NCBI GenBank assembly: GCA_965214305.1
Contig: OZ243949.1
Span: 2,728,001-2,792,000 of the forward strand
Length of the DNA: 64,000 nt
Source of the DNA: Azophilus sp965214305
Lineage (GTDB): Bacteria > Pseudomonadota > Gammaproteobacteria > Pseudomonadales > Azotimanducaceae
Reading direction: 5' to 3'
How positions within the stretch are numbered: the first letter of the stretch is position 1; each line of letters opens with the position of its first letter. Made by a program: the position numbers and the translations under genes. This document shows, piece after piece, positions 1 through 8,451 of the stretch. The notes below the pieces were generated by a model, which did no database searches, had not been told where the DNA came from, and saw only the letters and a list, made by a program, of their open reading frames with translations.

Positions 1-2
1 CC

Positions 3-68
3 GAACTCAAAGCGCTTGACGAAGTGGTCAAGTCGCGCCCCTATTTGGAAAGCGCGGTGCGGCAATGA
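3..68 (+). CDS. kdsA: 3-deoxy-8-phosphooctulonate synthase, C-terminal end (partial)
   Basis: Only the last 21 codons are in the window; they read ELKALDEVVKSRPYLESAVR plus Q and a TGA stop. This matches the usual KdsA tail (LKxLDEVVKxRxFLE). KdsA condenses phosphoenolpyruvate with arabinose 5-phosphate in Kdo/lipopolysaccharide synthesis in the cytoplasm. The stop overlaps the enolase start (ATGA), the tight kdsA-eno coupling typical of gamma- and betaproteobacteria, which supports the call although most of the gene is missing. Confidence 0.8.
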   Translation, partial: ELKALDEVVKSRPYLESAVRQ

Positions 69-1354
69 GCCGGATCCTGGCAGTGCGAGCTCGACAGTTG
101 TTGGATTCGCGGGGTTATCCCACCCTGGAGGCGGAGGTGCTGACCGAGTCGGGCCATCTCGGCCGCGCCATCACGCCCTCGGGTGCCTCCACGGGTTCGC
201 GGGAGGCGTTGGAATTGCGGGACGGCGACCAGAGCCGTTTTCTCGGCAAGAGCGTTGTTAAAACAGTGGCGGGCGTGACGCAAATCATCGCACCCGCGCT
301 CAAGGGCATGGCCGCCACGGAGCAGCGCGCCATCGACACTCGCCTCAACGAACTGGACGGCACCGCCAATAAGTCGAAACTCGGTGCCAACGCCACACTG
401 GCGGTATCGCTCGCCGCGGCCAAGGCCGGTGCGCTGGATCACCGGGTTGCCCTTTTCGAGTTCATCAATGAGTTGGCCGGACACCCGCCCATACGCCTGC
501 CCGTGCCGATGATGAATATTCTCAACGGCGGGGCGCACGCCAACAACAATCTCGATATCCAGGAATTCATGATTCAGCCCGTTGGGCAGCCGAGTTTCAG
601 TGAGGCGTTGCGCTGCGGGGTGGAGATATTTCATCGTCTGAAAGAAGCACTCGGCAGCCGCGGCCTGACCACGGCCGTCGGCGACGAAGGCGGTTTCGCC
701 CCCAATCTGGGCTCGAATCGCGCCGCGCTCGACCTGGTTGCCGCCGCGGTTGAGGCGGCCGGCTACCGGCTGGGCGAAGACGTGACGCTGGCGCTGGATT
801 GTGCCGCCTCGGAGTTCTTTGCCAACGATGACTATGTTCTCGCCGGGGAGGGCAACCGCTACGACAGCGCCGGTTTTGTGGACTATCTTGCCGGGTTGGT
901 GGATGCCCATCCCATCGTCTCCATTGAGGACGGCATGGACGAGAGCGACTGGCCGGGCTGGGGGCTGCTCACCGAGCGCCTGGGCCGGCGGGTGCAGTTG
1001 GTCGGTGACGACCTGTTCGTTACCAATACAACCCTATTGGGGCGCGGTATCGACACCGGTGTCGCCAACGCCATTTTGATCAAACTCAACCAAATCGGCA
1101 CCTTGTCGGAAACCTTGGATGCCATGGCGATGGCGCGGCAGGCGGGCTATGCCTGTGTGGTCTCCCACCGTTCCGGCGAAACCGAAGACACCAGCATCGC
1201 TGATCTCGCCGTGGGTACCGGTGCCGGACAAATCAAAACCGGCTCGCTTAGCCGCACCGATCGGGTGGCGAAGTACAATCAGCTACTGCGTATCGAAGAG
1301 GCGCTAGGTGACCGGGCGGAGTACCGGGGCAGAGCGGAGCTACGCAGTGGGTAG
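65..1354 (+). CDS. eno: Enolase
   Basis: Phosphopyruvate hydratase (429 aa, normal length) interconverting 2-phosphoglycerate and phosphoenolpyruvate in glycolysis; also a usual RNA degradosome partner. The substrate loop ITPSGASTGSREALELRD, the metal ligand region VGDEGGFAPNL, VGDDLFVTN, the lysine in LIKLNQIGTLSET, the SHRSGETEDT histidine motif and the lysine in QIKTGS are all present. One oddity is DSRGYPT near the N-terminus, where most enolases have DSRGNPT. It overlaps kdsA by four bases. The TAG stop lies inside GGTAGTGGCTCAATTT, the terminus of a repeat family seen elsewhere in the window, so the last codons may have been shaped by a repeat insertion. Confidence 0.97.
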   Translation: MSRILAVRARQLLDSRGYPTLEAEVLTESGHLGRAITPSGASTGSREALELRDGDQSRFLGKSVVKTVAGVTQIIAPALKGMAATEQRAIDTRLNELDGTANKSKLGANATLAVSLAAAKAGALDHRVALFEFINELAGHPPIRLPVPMMNILNGGAHANNNLDIQEFMIQPVGQPSFSEALRCGVEIFHRLKEALGSRGLTTAVGDEGGFAPNLGSNRAALDLVAAAVEAAGYRLGEDVTLALDCAASEFFANDDYVLAGEGNRYDSAGFVDYLAGLVDAHPIVSIEDGMDESDWPGWGLLTERLGRRVQLVGDDLFVTNTTLLGRGIDTGVANAILIKLNQIGTLSETLDAMAMARQAGYACVVSHRSGETEDTSIADLAVGTGAGQIKTGSLSRTDRVAKYNQLLRIEEALGDRAEYRGRAELRSG

Positions 1355-1372
1355 TGGCTCAATTTGGCAACT
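1350..1372 (+). repeat. Family C repeat terminus (half element) over the eno stop
   Basis: The sequence GGTAGTGGCTCAATTTGGCAA matches the left terminus of the complete 90-bp elements at 9533 and 17863. Only one end is recognisable here. It covers the eno stop codon and the extra TTG start upstream of ftsB. Confidence 0.6.
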
Positions 1373-1393
1373 CGGTTGCGGCGGCACAGGCTT

Positions 1394-1678
1394 ATGAAGT
1401 TGCTTGTTACCGCTCTCGTTCTGTTGATCCTGGGTCTGCAATACCGGGCCTGGTTCAGCGATGACGGCTACTTTGCCGCCAGGGCTTTGGGTGAGCGGTT
1501 GGAGGAACAGCAACAGCAGAGCGAGCGGCAGCGGCAAAGTAACCGCCGCCTCGCCGCCGAGGTGGTGGCGCTGAAGAAGGGAAACGCGGCGGTCGAAGCC
1601 CGGGCACGCACCGATCTGGGCATGATTCGAGAGGGAGAGACCTTCTATATCGTTGCTGATGAAGCCGCGGTGGAGTAA
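1394..1678 (+). CDS. ftsB: Cell division protein FtsB
   Basis: Small bitopic division protein (94 aa from this ATG) that joins FtsL and FtsQ at the septum. The start MKLLVTALVLLILGLQYRAW is a classic FtsB N-terminus with one membrane segment, followed by a coiled coil (EEQQQQSERQRQSNRRLAAEV) and the family tail with RTDLGMIREGETFY. An in-frame TTG ten codons upstream would add residues encoded by repeat DNA, so ATG 1394 is preferred. It sits directly after eno, as in many gammaproteobacteria, but the usual ispD-ispF neighbours are absent. Confidence 0.9.
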   Translation: MKLLVTALVLLILGLQYRAWFSDDGYFAARALGERLEEQQQQSERQRQSNRRLAAEVVALKKGNAAVEARARTDLGMIREGETFYIVADEAAVE

Positions 1679-1690
1679 CGCTTTTTCGCT

Positions 1691-2353
1691 ATGAATACGC
1701 TAAACCCCATCGGCATCGGCATGACGTCGCAACGCACCCGCGAACGCTTGGTGGCGCGCTTGGAGGAACAGGGCATCGACCATGCCGAGGTGCTTGATGC
1801 GGTAAGTGTCACACCGCGCCACGTTTTCATCGAGGAGGCACTCGCGCACAAGGCCTATGAGGATACGGCCTTGCCGATCGGCCACGGCCAAACCATATCC
1901 CAGCCGCTGATCGTGGCGTTGATGACAGCCACCCTAATGAACGTATCCCGGCCCCGCGTTTTGGAGATCGGCACGGGTTCCGGCTATCAGGCCGCGATTT
2001 TGGCCAGCCTCTGCCGTCGCGTCTTCACCATTGAGCGAATTGATGCGCTGATGCGCCTTGCCCGGGAACGATTCCGGGCGCTCTCGCTCGGCAACGTGGT
2101 CACCAAAATGGGCGATGGTTTTCTCGGCTGGCCCGAACAAGCGCCCTTTGACGGCATTTTGGTGACCGCCGCGCCGCGCGGCATACCCCGGACGTTGCTT
2201 GACCAGCTCAGCGAAGGGGGCCGTATGGTGTTGCCGGTTGGTGGTGGCGACCATCAGGAGTTGCGCGTTATCGACCGCACGGCGGATGGGTTTGAGGAAG
2301 ATGTTGTGCGTCGGGTCAAATTCGTGCCGTTGCGCAAGGGGGTGCAGGGGTGA
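1691..2353 (+). CDS. pcm: Protein-L-isoaspartate O-methyltransferase
   Basis: SAM-dependent repair enzyme (220 aa) that methylates isoaspartyl residues of damaged proteins. It shows the PCMT start region GIGMTSQRTRERLV, the conserved HVFIEEALAHKAYEDTALPI segment (given here as its key residues HVF, AYED and LPIG), the glycine-rich SAM motif EIGTGSGYQAAIL, and KMGDG further on. It follows ftsB by 12 bases. In Escherichia coli pcm lies in the surE-pcm-nlpD-rpoS block, and here an NlpD-like gene follows two genes later, so the context agrees. Confidence 0.95.
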   Translation: MNTLNPIGIGMTSQRTRERLVARLEEQGIDHAEVLDAVSVTPRHVFIEEALAHKAYEDTALPIGHGQTISQPLIVALMTATLMNVSRPRVLEIGTGSGYQAAILASLCRRVFTIERIDALMRLARERFRALSLGNVVTKMGDGFLGWPEQAPFDGILVTAAPRGIPRTLLDQLSEGGRMVLPVGGGDHQELRVIDRTADGFEEDVVRRVKFVPLRKGVQG

Positions 2354-2429
2354 TGCGATATCGACGCGCCGCGACTTCCCGTATTGGCAACTAAAGGCGC
2401 AAGCGGTTAAGCAAGCGGCTTGGTGAAAT

Positions 2430-3323
2430 ATGCGGGTTAGCGACTGGTTGGGCATTTTCCTGCGTGGCGCGGTCATGGGCATCGCCGAAATCGTCCCCGG
2501 TATTTCTGGCGGCACCATTGCCTTCGTGACCGGCATCTACCGGCAGCTTGTGCAGAGTTTCGCCGCGTTTTCATTGACAACACTACCTTGGATGCTGACT
2601 GATCCGAAGCGATTCTGGCACCACCACAACCTTGGATTTCTGCTCTGCCTGGGCACTGGCATGCTCCTGAGTATCGCGCTCTTCGCCCGCCTGATGAGTA
2701 CCGCCCTTGCATCGGTTCCCAATCTGGTATGGGGTTTTTTCTTTGGGTTGGTGTTGTTTTCCATCATCGATATTGGCCGTGCCCGCCCGTTCTTGCACCT
2801 GTTGGTTTGCGGATTGCCGGGTGTGGTGCTGGGCACGGCGGCTGGCTTGCTCCAACCCCTCGGCTTGGTGCCTTCCTATCCGATGTTTTTCGTCGGCGGC
2901 GCATTGGCTGTTTGCGCTTGGTTGTTGCCGGCCGTATCCGGCAGCTTTCTATTGGTGGTGATGGGGCTCTATACCGCGGTGTTAGGGGCTGTCGCATCAT
3001 TGGATTGGACGGTTCTCGCCGTGTTGGCGCTCGGTGCCGTCTGCGGCCTTACGCTGTTCGCCCGCTTGGTGCGCTTCTTGATGAGCCGCTATTTCGAGCC
3101 GCTGATGGGTTTTCTAACCGGTTTTATGGCGGGCGCATTGCTCAAACTTTGGCCTTGGCAACTGGATGGCGTCCTAATGTCTCCCGGTGCCTGGAGCACC
3201 GCGGCCGATGCGCCCGCCCGTATCGGCCTGACTGTTGCCTTGATGGTGGTTGGGGCGATTGTTCTGGTCGCGCTGAAGTGTTCATCGAACCTGAGAGCCG
3301 CCGCCTTCGGAGCATACAAATGA
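2430..3323 (+). CDS. DUF368 family membrane protein (probable polyprenyl-phosphate transporter)
   Basis: Polytopic inner-membrane protein of 297 aa with about eight hydrophobic segments. The N-terminus carries the DUF368 hallmark GxxMGxAEIVPGISGGTIAF, here GAVMGIAEIVPGISGGT. Members of this family (PopT type) have been shown to return undecaprenyl phosphate across the membrane for envelope synthesis. Function here is by family only. ATG 2430 is preceded by AAGCGGCTTGGTGAAAT without a strong ribosome site. The gene lies between pcm and an NlpD-like gene, an envelope-linked setting. Confidence 0.85.
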   Translation: MRVSDWLGIFLRGAVMGIAEIVPGISGGTIAFVTGIYRQLVQSFAAFSLTTLPWMLTDPKRFWHHHNLGFLLCLGTGMLLSIALFARLMSTALASVPNLVWGFFFGLVLFSIIDIGRARPFLHLLVCGLPGVVLGTAAGLLQPLGLVPSYPMFFVGGALAVCAWLLPAVSGSFLLVVMGLYTAVLGAVASLDWTVLAVLALGAVCGLTLFARLVRFLMSRYFEPLMGFLTGFMAGALLKLWPWQLDGVLMSPGAWSTAADAPARIGLTVALMVVGAIVLVALKCSSNLRAAAFGAYK

Positions 3324-3383
3324 GTCAATTATCAAGCCGACGACCGCCATTCCGTTGGTCTGGGGCAATGCCTCAATAGACTG

Positions 3384-4259
3384 ATGAGATTGGTATTTTG
3401 GATTGACCCGGTGCGACTTACGCAACCGCCGGTGGTGGCAATTGATGCACTCTTGCGGGGCCGTGCATGGGCTTGGCTGTCTGTCTTGCTGCGCGGCCTG
3501 TTCGCCTTGCTGCTTGTGCTCGCGTGGACGGGATGCACATCGCCCGGGCGTCCGGTCGTTGTTGAACAGGGCAGCACCGGCAGACCCGCCGCCCAACCCG
3601 AACCCCGTCCTCGGGCATCCGCGTCTCGGTCAAAAACGCACACCCATGTCGTTAAGCGGGGCGACACCCTCTACGCCATTGCTCGGTTGCATGGTGTCGA
3701 AGTCAAGGATATAGCAGGCGCTAACGGACTGCGGCCGCCCTATACGATTTATCCGGGACAGAAACTGCGTGTGCGTACCCGGACCACGGTGGCCCGTACC
3801 AACCCGCCGGTGGTGCGGGCGGTGCCGCCGCCCAAGGTCGGTTCCAGCAAGCGGCGCGGCTCGCCGTCGCCGACCAGATCGCGCGCGCCCTCGCCGGCAC
3901 TCGCTTGGCGGTGGCCGACATCCAGCCCGGTCGTGCGGGGATTTAGTGCAACAAACAAAGGTTTGGATTTCGAGTTGAAGCCCGGTGCCACCATTAAGGC
4001 CGCGGCCCGGGGCGAGGTTGTTTACGCCGGTTCCGGCCTCGGCGGCTACGAGCGTTTAGTCATCGTCAAGCACAATGAAACCTACCTTTCCGCCTACAGC
4101 CTCAACCACCCCTACGCGGTGCGCGAGGGCCAGCGTCTCAGAGCCGGCGACCGGATTGCCAGCATGGGCGAGGGTTCGAAAAAGTCGCGTACCCTGCACT
4201 TCGAAATCCGCCGCGACGGCAATCCCGTGGATCCGCGGAAGTTGATACGCGGCCGCTGA
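3384..4259 (+). CDS. nlpD: NlpD/EnvC-like lipoprotein with LysM and degenerate LytM domains
   Basis: Lipoprotein of 291 aa. A hydrophobic stretch ends in a lipobox (LAWTGC near residue 50), then a proline-rich linker, a LysM domain (HVVKRGDTLYAIARLHGVEV to YPGQKLRV, about residues 88-132; quoted motif shortened as KRGDTLYAIA), a basic linker and a C-terminal M23/LytM domain. The HxxxD and HxH zinc ligands of active M23 peptidases are not conserved (GLDFEL, YSLNHPYAV, LHFEIRRDG), as in NlpD, which activates amidase AmiC rather than cutting peptidoglycan itself. The lipobox is far from ATG 3384, so a downstream GTG or TTG start is possible. Confidence 0.85.
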   Translation: MRLVFWIDPVRLTQPPVVAIDALLRGRAWAWLSVLLRGLFALLLVLAWTGCTSPGRPVVVEQGSTGRPAAQPEPRPRASASRSKTHTHVVKRGDTLYAIARLHGVEVKDIAGANGLRPPYTIYPGQKLRVRTRTTVARTNPPVVRAVPPPKVGSSKRRGSPSPTRSRAPSPALAWRWPTSSPVVRGFSATNKGLDFELKPGATIKAAARGEVVYAGSGLGGYERLVIVKHNETYLSAYSLNHPYAVREGQRLRAGDRIASMGEGSKKSRTLHFEIRRDGNPVDPRKLIRGR

Positions 4260-4261
4260 AG

Positions 4262-4499
4262 CCCGTTCCCGCAAGTGGCACCCCCACTGCCTGCCGCCGG
4301 TCATTTCCCGCAACTGCTTGTCGTCGCCCATATTCGGCACCTCCTGGTCGGGAAAGGCGATTAGGACGCCCCGGCCATCCACCGGCGTCCAGAGCAGCGA
4401 TACCGACAGGCAACCATCGCACATTTCGCGGGGTGGATACTGGAAACGGCCGCATTCCCCGCATTGTTGCAATTCGAAACGGCCGCGCGGCCCCCTTTT
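4262..4499 (-). pseudogene. DUF35/OB-fold zinc-ribbon protein fragment
   Basis: The minus strand encodes ELQQCGECGRFQYPPREM followed by CDGC, VDGRGVL and FPDQEVPN. This is the rubredoxin-like zinc ribbon (CxxC...CxxC) of the DUF35 acyl-CoA-associated OB-fold family. There is no start or proper N-terminus, and the reading frame runs into the nlpD end, so only a central scrap remains. Such proteins usually partner thiolases, none of which is nearby. Confidence 0.6.
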
Positions 4500-4504
4500 A
4501 GACC

Positions 4505-5605
4505 TCAGGTGTTGTTCGCCGCGGCGTCCTCGGGCGGTATGGCCGATCCGTCCATTGGACGCACCCGCATACCTTCGCGCAATTGGTTGGCACCCGCGGC
4601 AACAATGATTTCGCCGCCGTCAAGGCCCGACAATACCGGAATGCCGCCCGCATCCGGTGTTCCCACCCGCACGCCGCGCTTGCTTATGCCTTGGGTTTCG
4701 GAGTTGAACAACCAAACGAAGAACTGTTTGTTCGGGTCGCTGACCAGGGCGCTGGCCGGTAGGCGAACAACATGGGCGGCATCGGCCGGCGGACTCAGGG
4801 TGACTCGAACCGCCGCCGTCATACCGGGCAGCACGTTGAATTCCGGTGGACGTTGCATGGCCAGGGACAGCTCGTAGGTTTGCGCCACGGCATCGGCTTC
4901 GCCGCGGTTCTCGCGATAGGTGAGCGGGAAAGCGCGCCCCGGAGCAAAAGGAAAGACTGCCGCAAGCCCTACCACCTGATCGCTGTCCACCCTAACCAGC
5001 AGTTGCTCGGGAATGCCGGCGACCACCAGCAACTCGCCCAAGTCGTTGAGCCGTACTACCGGATCCTCACTGCTGATCTGCACGAAGTTGTCGAGATAGC
5101 GGCGCGCCACATGGGCATCGAAGGGCGCGACAAGGCGGCTTTTCGAGAGCGCCTCGCGACGCTGTTCAAGGCGCACCTGCTGGAGCTGATACAGTGCGCG
5201 CGCATCCTCTACGAGCGAACTGGCAATGCCGTTCTGCTCAAGCAGCCTGAGTTTGCGGTCGAGGTCTTGGCGGGCCAATTGCACTTCGAGCTCCGCCGCG
5301 CGCACAGCGAGGCTGAAATCGGTGGGGTCGAGGGCGGCAACGAGGTCGCCGCGCTTGATCGTTTGGCCTTCGCGAACCGGCAACTCAGCCAGTACGCCGT
5401 CCACTTCAAAGGAAAGATCAATCGATTGCGCGGCTTCGACGCGGGCGACGAATTCGTGAACCCTAGCCGCTGTGCCCGCTCTGGCCACGATTAACTTTGC
5501 CGGCCGGATGGATTGGTCAACCAAAACCGGCTCGGTGCGGGCTTCGCAACCCGCCAACACAACGGCGGCGGCGAGTGCGAGGGCGCATAGCTCATGTGAA
5601 TTCAA
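4505..5605 (-). CDS. RND-type efflux periplasmic adaptor lipoprotein
   Basis: Membrane fusion protein (366 aa) of the HlyD/AcrA family. From TTG 5605 the protein begins MNSHELCALALAAAVVLAGC, a textbook lipoprotein signal; GGAG lies six bases upstream of that codon, which decides the start. Lipoyl-like half-motifs (VLAELPVREGQTIKRGD and SRLVAPFDAHVARR) flank a coiled hairpin (residues about 100-160), followed by beta-barrel and membrane-proximal domains. The RND pump gene expected next to it is absent: downstream lies only the DUF35 scrap. It may serve a pump elsewhere. Confidence 0.85.
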   Translation of the reverse strand: MNSHELCALALAAAVVLAGCEARTEPVLVDQSIRPAKLIVARAGTAARVHEFVARVEAAQSIDLSFEVDGVLAELPVREGQTIKRGDLVAALDPTDFSLAVRAAELEVQLARQDLDRKLRLLEQNGIASSLVEDARALYQLQQVRLEQRREALSKSRLVAPFDAHVARRYLDNFVQISSEDPVVRLNDLGELLVVAGIPEQLLVRVDSDQVVGLAAVFPFAPGRAFPLTYRENRGEADAVAQTYELSLAMQRPPEFNVLPGMTAAVRVTLSPPADAAHVVRLPASALVSDPNKQFFVWLFNSETQGISKRGVRVGTPDAGGIPVLSGLDGGEIIVAAGANQLREGMRVRPMDGSAIPPEDAAANNT

Positions 5606-5754
5606 GAAGTGCTCCAAGTTTGCAACCGGCAACGTGAAAGTATAACTGGTTGCTTTGCTCTGCCAACCAGCGCCGGTATTTGCCGCCGCCCTGCCGAATG
5701 CGGTAAAACGCGCCCTCACCTTCATCCCCACTTGGTCGCCGCACGGAGCGCATC

Positions 5755-6543
5755 ATGGACTTCGAAACTCTTATCTACGAGGTGACGGACAGTGTCGCCA
5801 CCATCACCTTCAACAGACCCGAATCCGCCAACGCCATGGGTCCGCTCAGTACCAAGGAATTTCGGGCGGTGGCGGAAACCATCGACAGCGACCGGTCGGT
5901 GCGGGCGGTGGTGATGACCGGTGCCGGCAAAATGTTCAGCGCGGGCGGCGACCTCGACGCTTTTGCGACAGCCGGCCGCAGCGCGCGTCAACTCATCATG
6001 GAAATGACCGGCGACCTGCACATGGGGCTCTCCCGGCTGTCGCGCAGCAACGCGCCGGTCATCGGTGCCATCAATGGGACGGCGGCCGGTGCCGGTTTCA
6101 GTTTGGTCATGGCTTGCGATTTGGCGGTTGCCGCGCAGTCGGCGGTGTTTACGATGGCCTACACCCGCGCCGGCCTGACCCCGGACGGCAGTTCCACCTA
6201 CTTCATGCCGCGCAAAATTGGCGACCGGCGCGCCCGCGAACTCATGTTGACCAATCGCGTTTTGAACAGTACCGAGGCGCTTGCTTGGGGCGTGGTCAAC
6301 GAAGTGGTGGCCGATACGGAGGTGCTGTCTCGCGCCAACGCCCTGGCGCGGCAACTCGCACAGGGCCCGACCGCGGCTTTCGGTGGGGTTAAACAGCTGT
6401 TAAACGGCACCTTTGACCAGACCATGGAATCGCAGATGGAACTCGAAGCCCGCGCCATTGCCGACCTGGTGCTCGGCCCGGACGGCCAAGAGGGTATTCA
6501 GGCCTTCTTGGAAAAACGCAAACCCAACTTCAAGGGGCGGTGA
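5755..6543 (+). CDS. Enoyl-CoA hydratase/isomerase family protein
   Basis: Crotonase-fold enzyme of 262 aa acting on acyl-CoA thioesters in the cytoplasm. The oxyanion-hole segments are AGGDLDAFA and NGTAAGAGFSLVMACDLAVA, and the downstream catalytic region reads RAGLTPDGSSTY. The GLTPDG form, with aspartate in place of one hydratase glutamate, resembles PaaG-type isomerases more than FadB-type hydratases. It ends four bases before a haloalkane dehalogenase gene, so the two are probably co-transcribed. Substrate unknown. Confidence 0.88.
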   Translation: MDFETLIYEVTDSVATITFNRPESANAMGPLSTKEFRAVAETIDSDRSVRAVVMTGAGKMFSAGGDLDAFATAGRSARQLIMEMTGDLHMGLSRLSRSNAPVIGAINGTAAGAGFSLVMACDLAVAAQSAVFTMAYTRAGLTPDGSSTYFMPRKIGDRRARELMLTNRVLNSTEALAWGVVNEVVADTEVLSRANALARQLAQGPTAAFGGVKQLLNGTFDQTMESQMELEARAIADLVLGPDGQEGIQAFLEKRKPNFKGR

Positions 6544-6547
6544 TTTT

Positions 6548-7423
6548 ATGAACACCAAACATTTGGCAAGCAAAAAAATCGTTGAGGTGCTCGGCAAGCG
6601 GATGGCGTATGTGGAGCTGGGTGTCGGCGACCCCATCGTCTTTCTGCACGGCAACCCGACCTCTTCCTACCTGTGGCGCAACATCATGTCGCAGGTTACC
6701 GATTTGGGACGTTGTATCGCCATTGACCTGATCGGCATGGGTGATTCGGACAAGTTGGATGAATCGGGGCCGCAGCGCTACACCTTTGCCGAGCATAGCC
6801 GCTATCTTGATGCGGCCTTCGCAGCCCTGGGCTTGAACGAACGGGTGGCGCTGGTGATACACGATTGGGGTTCCGCGCTCGGCTTCCATTGGGCCAATCG
6901 TAACCGGCAAGCGGTGCGTGGTATTTGCTACATGGAGGCTATTGTGCGCCCCATTTCCTGGGACGAATTCCCGGAATCGGCGCGTGGCCTGTTCGAGAGC
7001 TTCCGCACCCCAGCGGGCGAAACGATGATTTTGGAGCGCAACCTGTTTGTCGAGGCGGTGCTACCCGGCTCGATTTTGCGCACGCTTTCCGAAGAGGAAA
7101 TGAACGAGTACCGCCGTCCGTTCAGCGAACCCGGCGAAAGCCGCCGACCTACCCTGACCTGGCCGCGCCAGATCCCGATTGATGGCGAGCCGGCGGATGT
7201 GGTCGCTGTTGTCGCCGATTACGCGGATTGGCTTGCCAAAACCGAGCTTCCCAAACTGTTTGTCAATGCCGAGCCCGGCGCTTTGAATACCGGTGCGGTA
7301 CGCGATTTTTGCCGAACGTTGCCCAACCAAACCGAGATAGCGGTGCGGGGCAACCACTTCATCCAAGAGGACTCGCCGGACGAGATTGGCGAGGCGCTTA
7401 GGCGTTGGTTGCCGACCCTGTAG
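6548..7423 (+). CDS. Haloalkane dehalogenase (HLD-II type alpha/beta hydrolase)
   Basis: Enzyme of 291 aa predicted to hydrolyse carbon-halogen bonds to alcohol and halide. The nucleophile Asp106 and the halide-binding Trp107 are in VIHDWGSALGFHWA, the second halide ligand Asn36 is in FLHGNPTSSYLWRN, a candidate catalytic acid Glu130 is in YMEAIVRP, and the catalytic base His270 is in RGNHFIQED. This spacing matches LinB/DhaA-type enzymes. ATG 6548 lies four bases after the hydratase stop. Marine bacteria often carry such genes; the true halogenated substrate cannot be read from sequence. Confidence 0.9.
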   Translation: MNTKHLASKKIVEVLGKRMAYVELGVGDPIVFLHGNPTSSYLWRNIMSQVTDLGRCIAIDLIGMGDSDKLDESGPQRYTFAEHSRYLDAAFAALGLNERVALVIHDWGSALGFHWANRNRQAVRGICYMEAIVRPISWDEFPESARGLFESFRTPAGETMILERNLFVEAVLPGSILRTLSEEEMNEYRRPFSEPGESRRPTLTWPRQIPIDGEPADVVAVVADYADWLAKTELPKLFVNAEPGALNTGAVRDFCRTLPNQTEIAVRGNHFIQEDSPDEIGEALRRWLPTL

Positions 7424-8240
7424 CAACGGGCCGAGCGACGACCAGGCCGGCGACGATCACCGCGAGGCCGATGAGGGATGTAATTCGAATCACCTCGCCA
7501 AGTACGGTGCCGATGAGCAGGAAAGAGAGAAAAGGGGAGAGAAAAATCAATTGGCCAATGCGCCCCGCGTTGCCGGTTAGGTGCAGGGCGCGCTGCCAGA
7601 TGAGAAAGGTAATACCCATCTCGACCAACCCCACCCAAAGCCCGTAAAAGCCGATTTCCCAAGTGAGCGACGGCAGGCCGGGGCCGGCCAGGCAAAGTGT
7701 GCCGACGTAGACTAAGCCGAACAGGAAACTCCATGCCATCAGACCAACAGGGTCGCTCTCAATACGGGTGTTCAGCAGCCAGTAACCGGCCCAAATGAGC
7801 GTGCTGCCGAGTGCCAGGGCCACACCCGTTCGACTCAGGTTGGTGGGTACCTCAAATTGGCCTTGGGTGAGCAGAATCACAACGCCCGCGTAGCTGATGA
7901 GGATGCCGGCGAGTGTGCCCAAGGTTGGCCGTTGCCCCAGAATCGGCCAGGCGAGCAGGGCCATGGCGACGGCCCAAGTGTAGTTCAGCGGTTGCGCGAT
8001 CTGTGCGGGCAGCCGGTCGTAGGCCGCAAACAACACCATATAGTAGGCGCATGGATTCATGGTACCCGCCAGTGCGGCGATGCCAATGGCTTTGGGGGCC
8101 AGGCGGTGGCGGCCGCGGGGCAGGGCCGCACACCAGAACACCAGGGTGGAGACGAGGGTGCCGAGCAGCAAAAGCTGTACCGGCTCGACCAGCCGCAACC
8201 CGAGCTTGAAGGCGGTTGCCACCGTTGACCAGCAGGCCAC
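7398..8240 (-). CDS. EamA/DMT-superfamily transporter
   Basis: Integral membrane protein with about nine to ten hydrophobic segments in two EamA repeats (280 aa from GTG 8240). Family members export metabolites or amino acids. The coding frame clearly extends upstream of the GTG: it encodes NERRALWLGLLAVACWSTV, a normal EamA first helix, back to a TAG stop about 75 bases further. No ATG, GTG or TTG lies in that part, only CTG and ATC, so either a rare start is used or a start codon was lost. It converges on the dehalogenase gene and overlaps its end by 26 bases. Confidence 0.8.
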   Translation of the reverse strand: MACWSTVATAFKLGLRLVEPVQLLLLGTLVSTLVFWCAALPRGRHRLAPKAIGIAALAGTMNPCAYYMVLFAAYDRLPAQIAQPLNYTWAVAMALLAWPILGQRPTLGTLAGILISYAGVVILLTQGQFEVPTNLSRTGVALALGSTLIWAGYWLLNTRIESDPVGLMAWSFLFGLVYVGTLCLAGPGLPSLTWEIGFYGLWVGLVEMGITFLIWQRALHLTGNAGRIGQLIFLSPFLSFLLIGTVLGEVIRITSLIGLAVIVAGLVVARPVATGSATNA

Positions 8241-8451
8241 GGCCAGCAGGCCGAGCCACAGTGCGCGACGCTCGTTGATGGCTTCCAGTTTGGTGGCCTC
8301 CGGCGTTGCAAAACCCTATGTTACTCGACCTGCTCGCCGTGATGGCGGCATGCCATGGGCGTTGACCGGTTTAACCGTAATGCGCAAACCTTTATGCTTG
8401 CATAATGTCAATCCATCGCAGACCGCGATACAGCAATGCTAAGGAAGCACT

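Noticed and set aside
41..910. Long open frame on the minus strand through eno (289 codons)
   Set aside because: It is the antisense shadow of a GC-rich, fully conserved enolase gene; the product has no recognisable features.
2729..3379. 216-codon plus-strand frame overlapping the DUF368 gene
   Set aside because: Arginine-rich out-of-frame shadow of the DUF368 gene, without its own start signals.
8362..8406. TTGACC and CATAAT as a promoter for the peroxiredoxin
   Set aside because: The two boxes are 33 bases apart, far from the usual 16-18, so the pair is not a convincing sigma-70 promoter.
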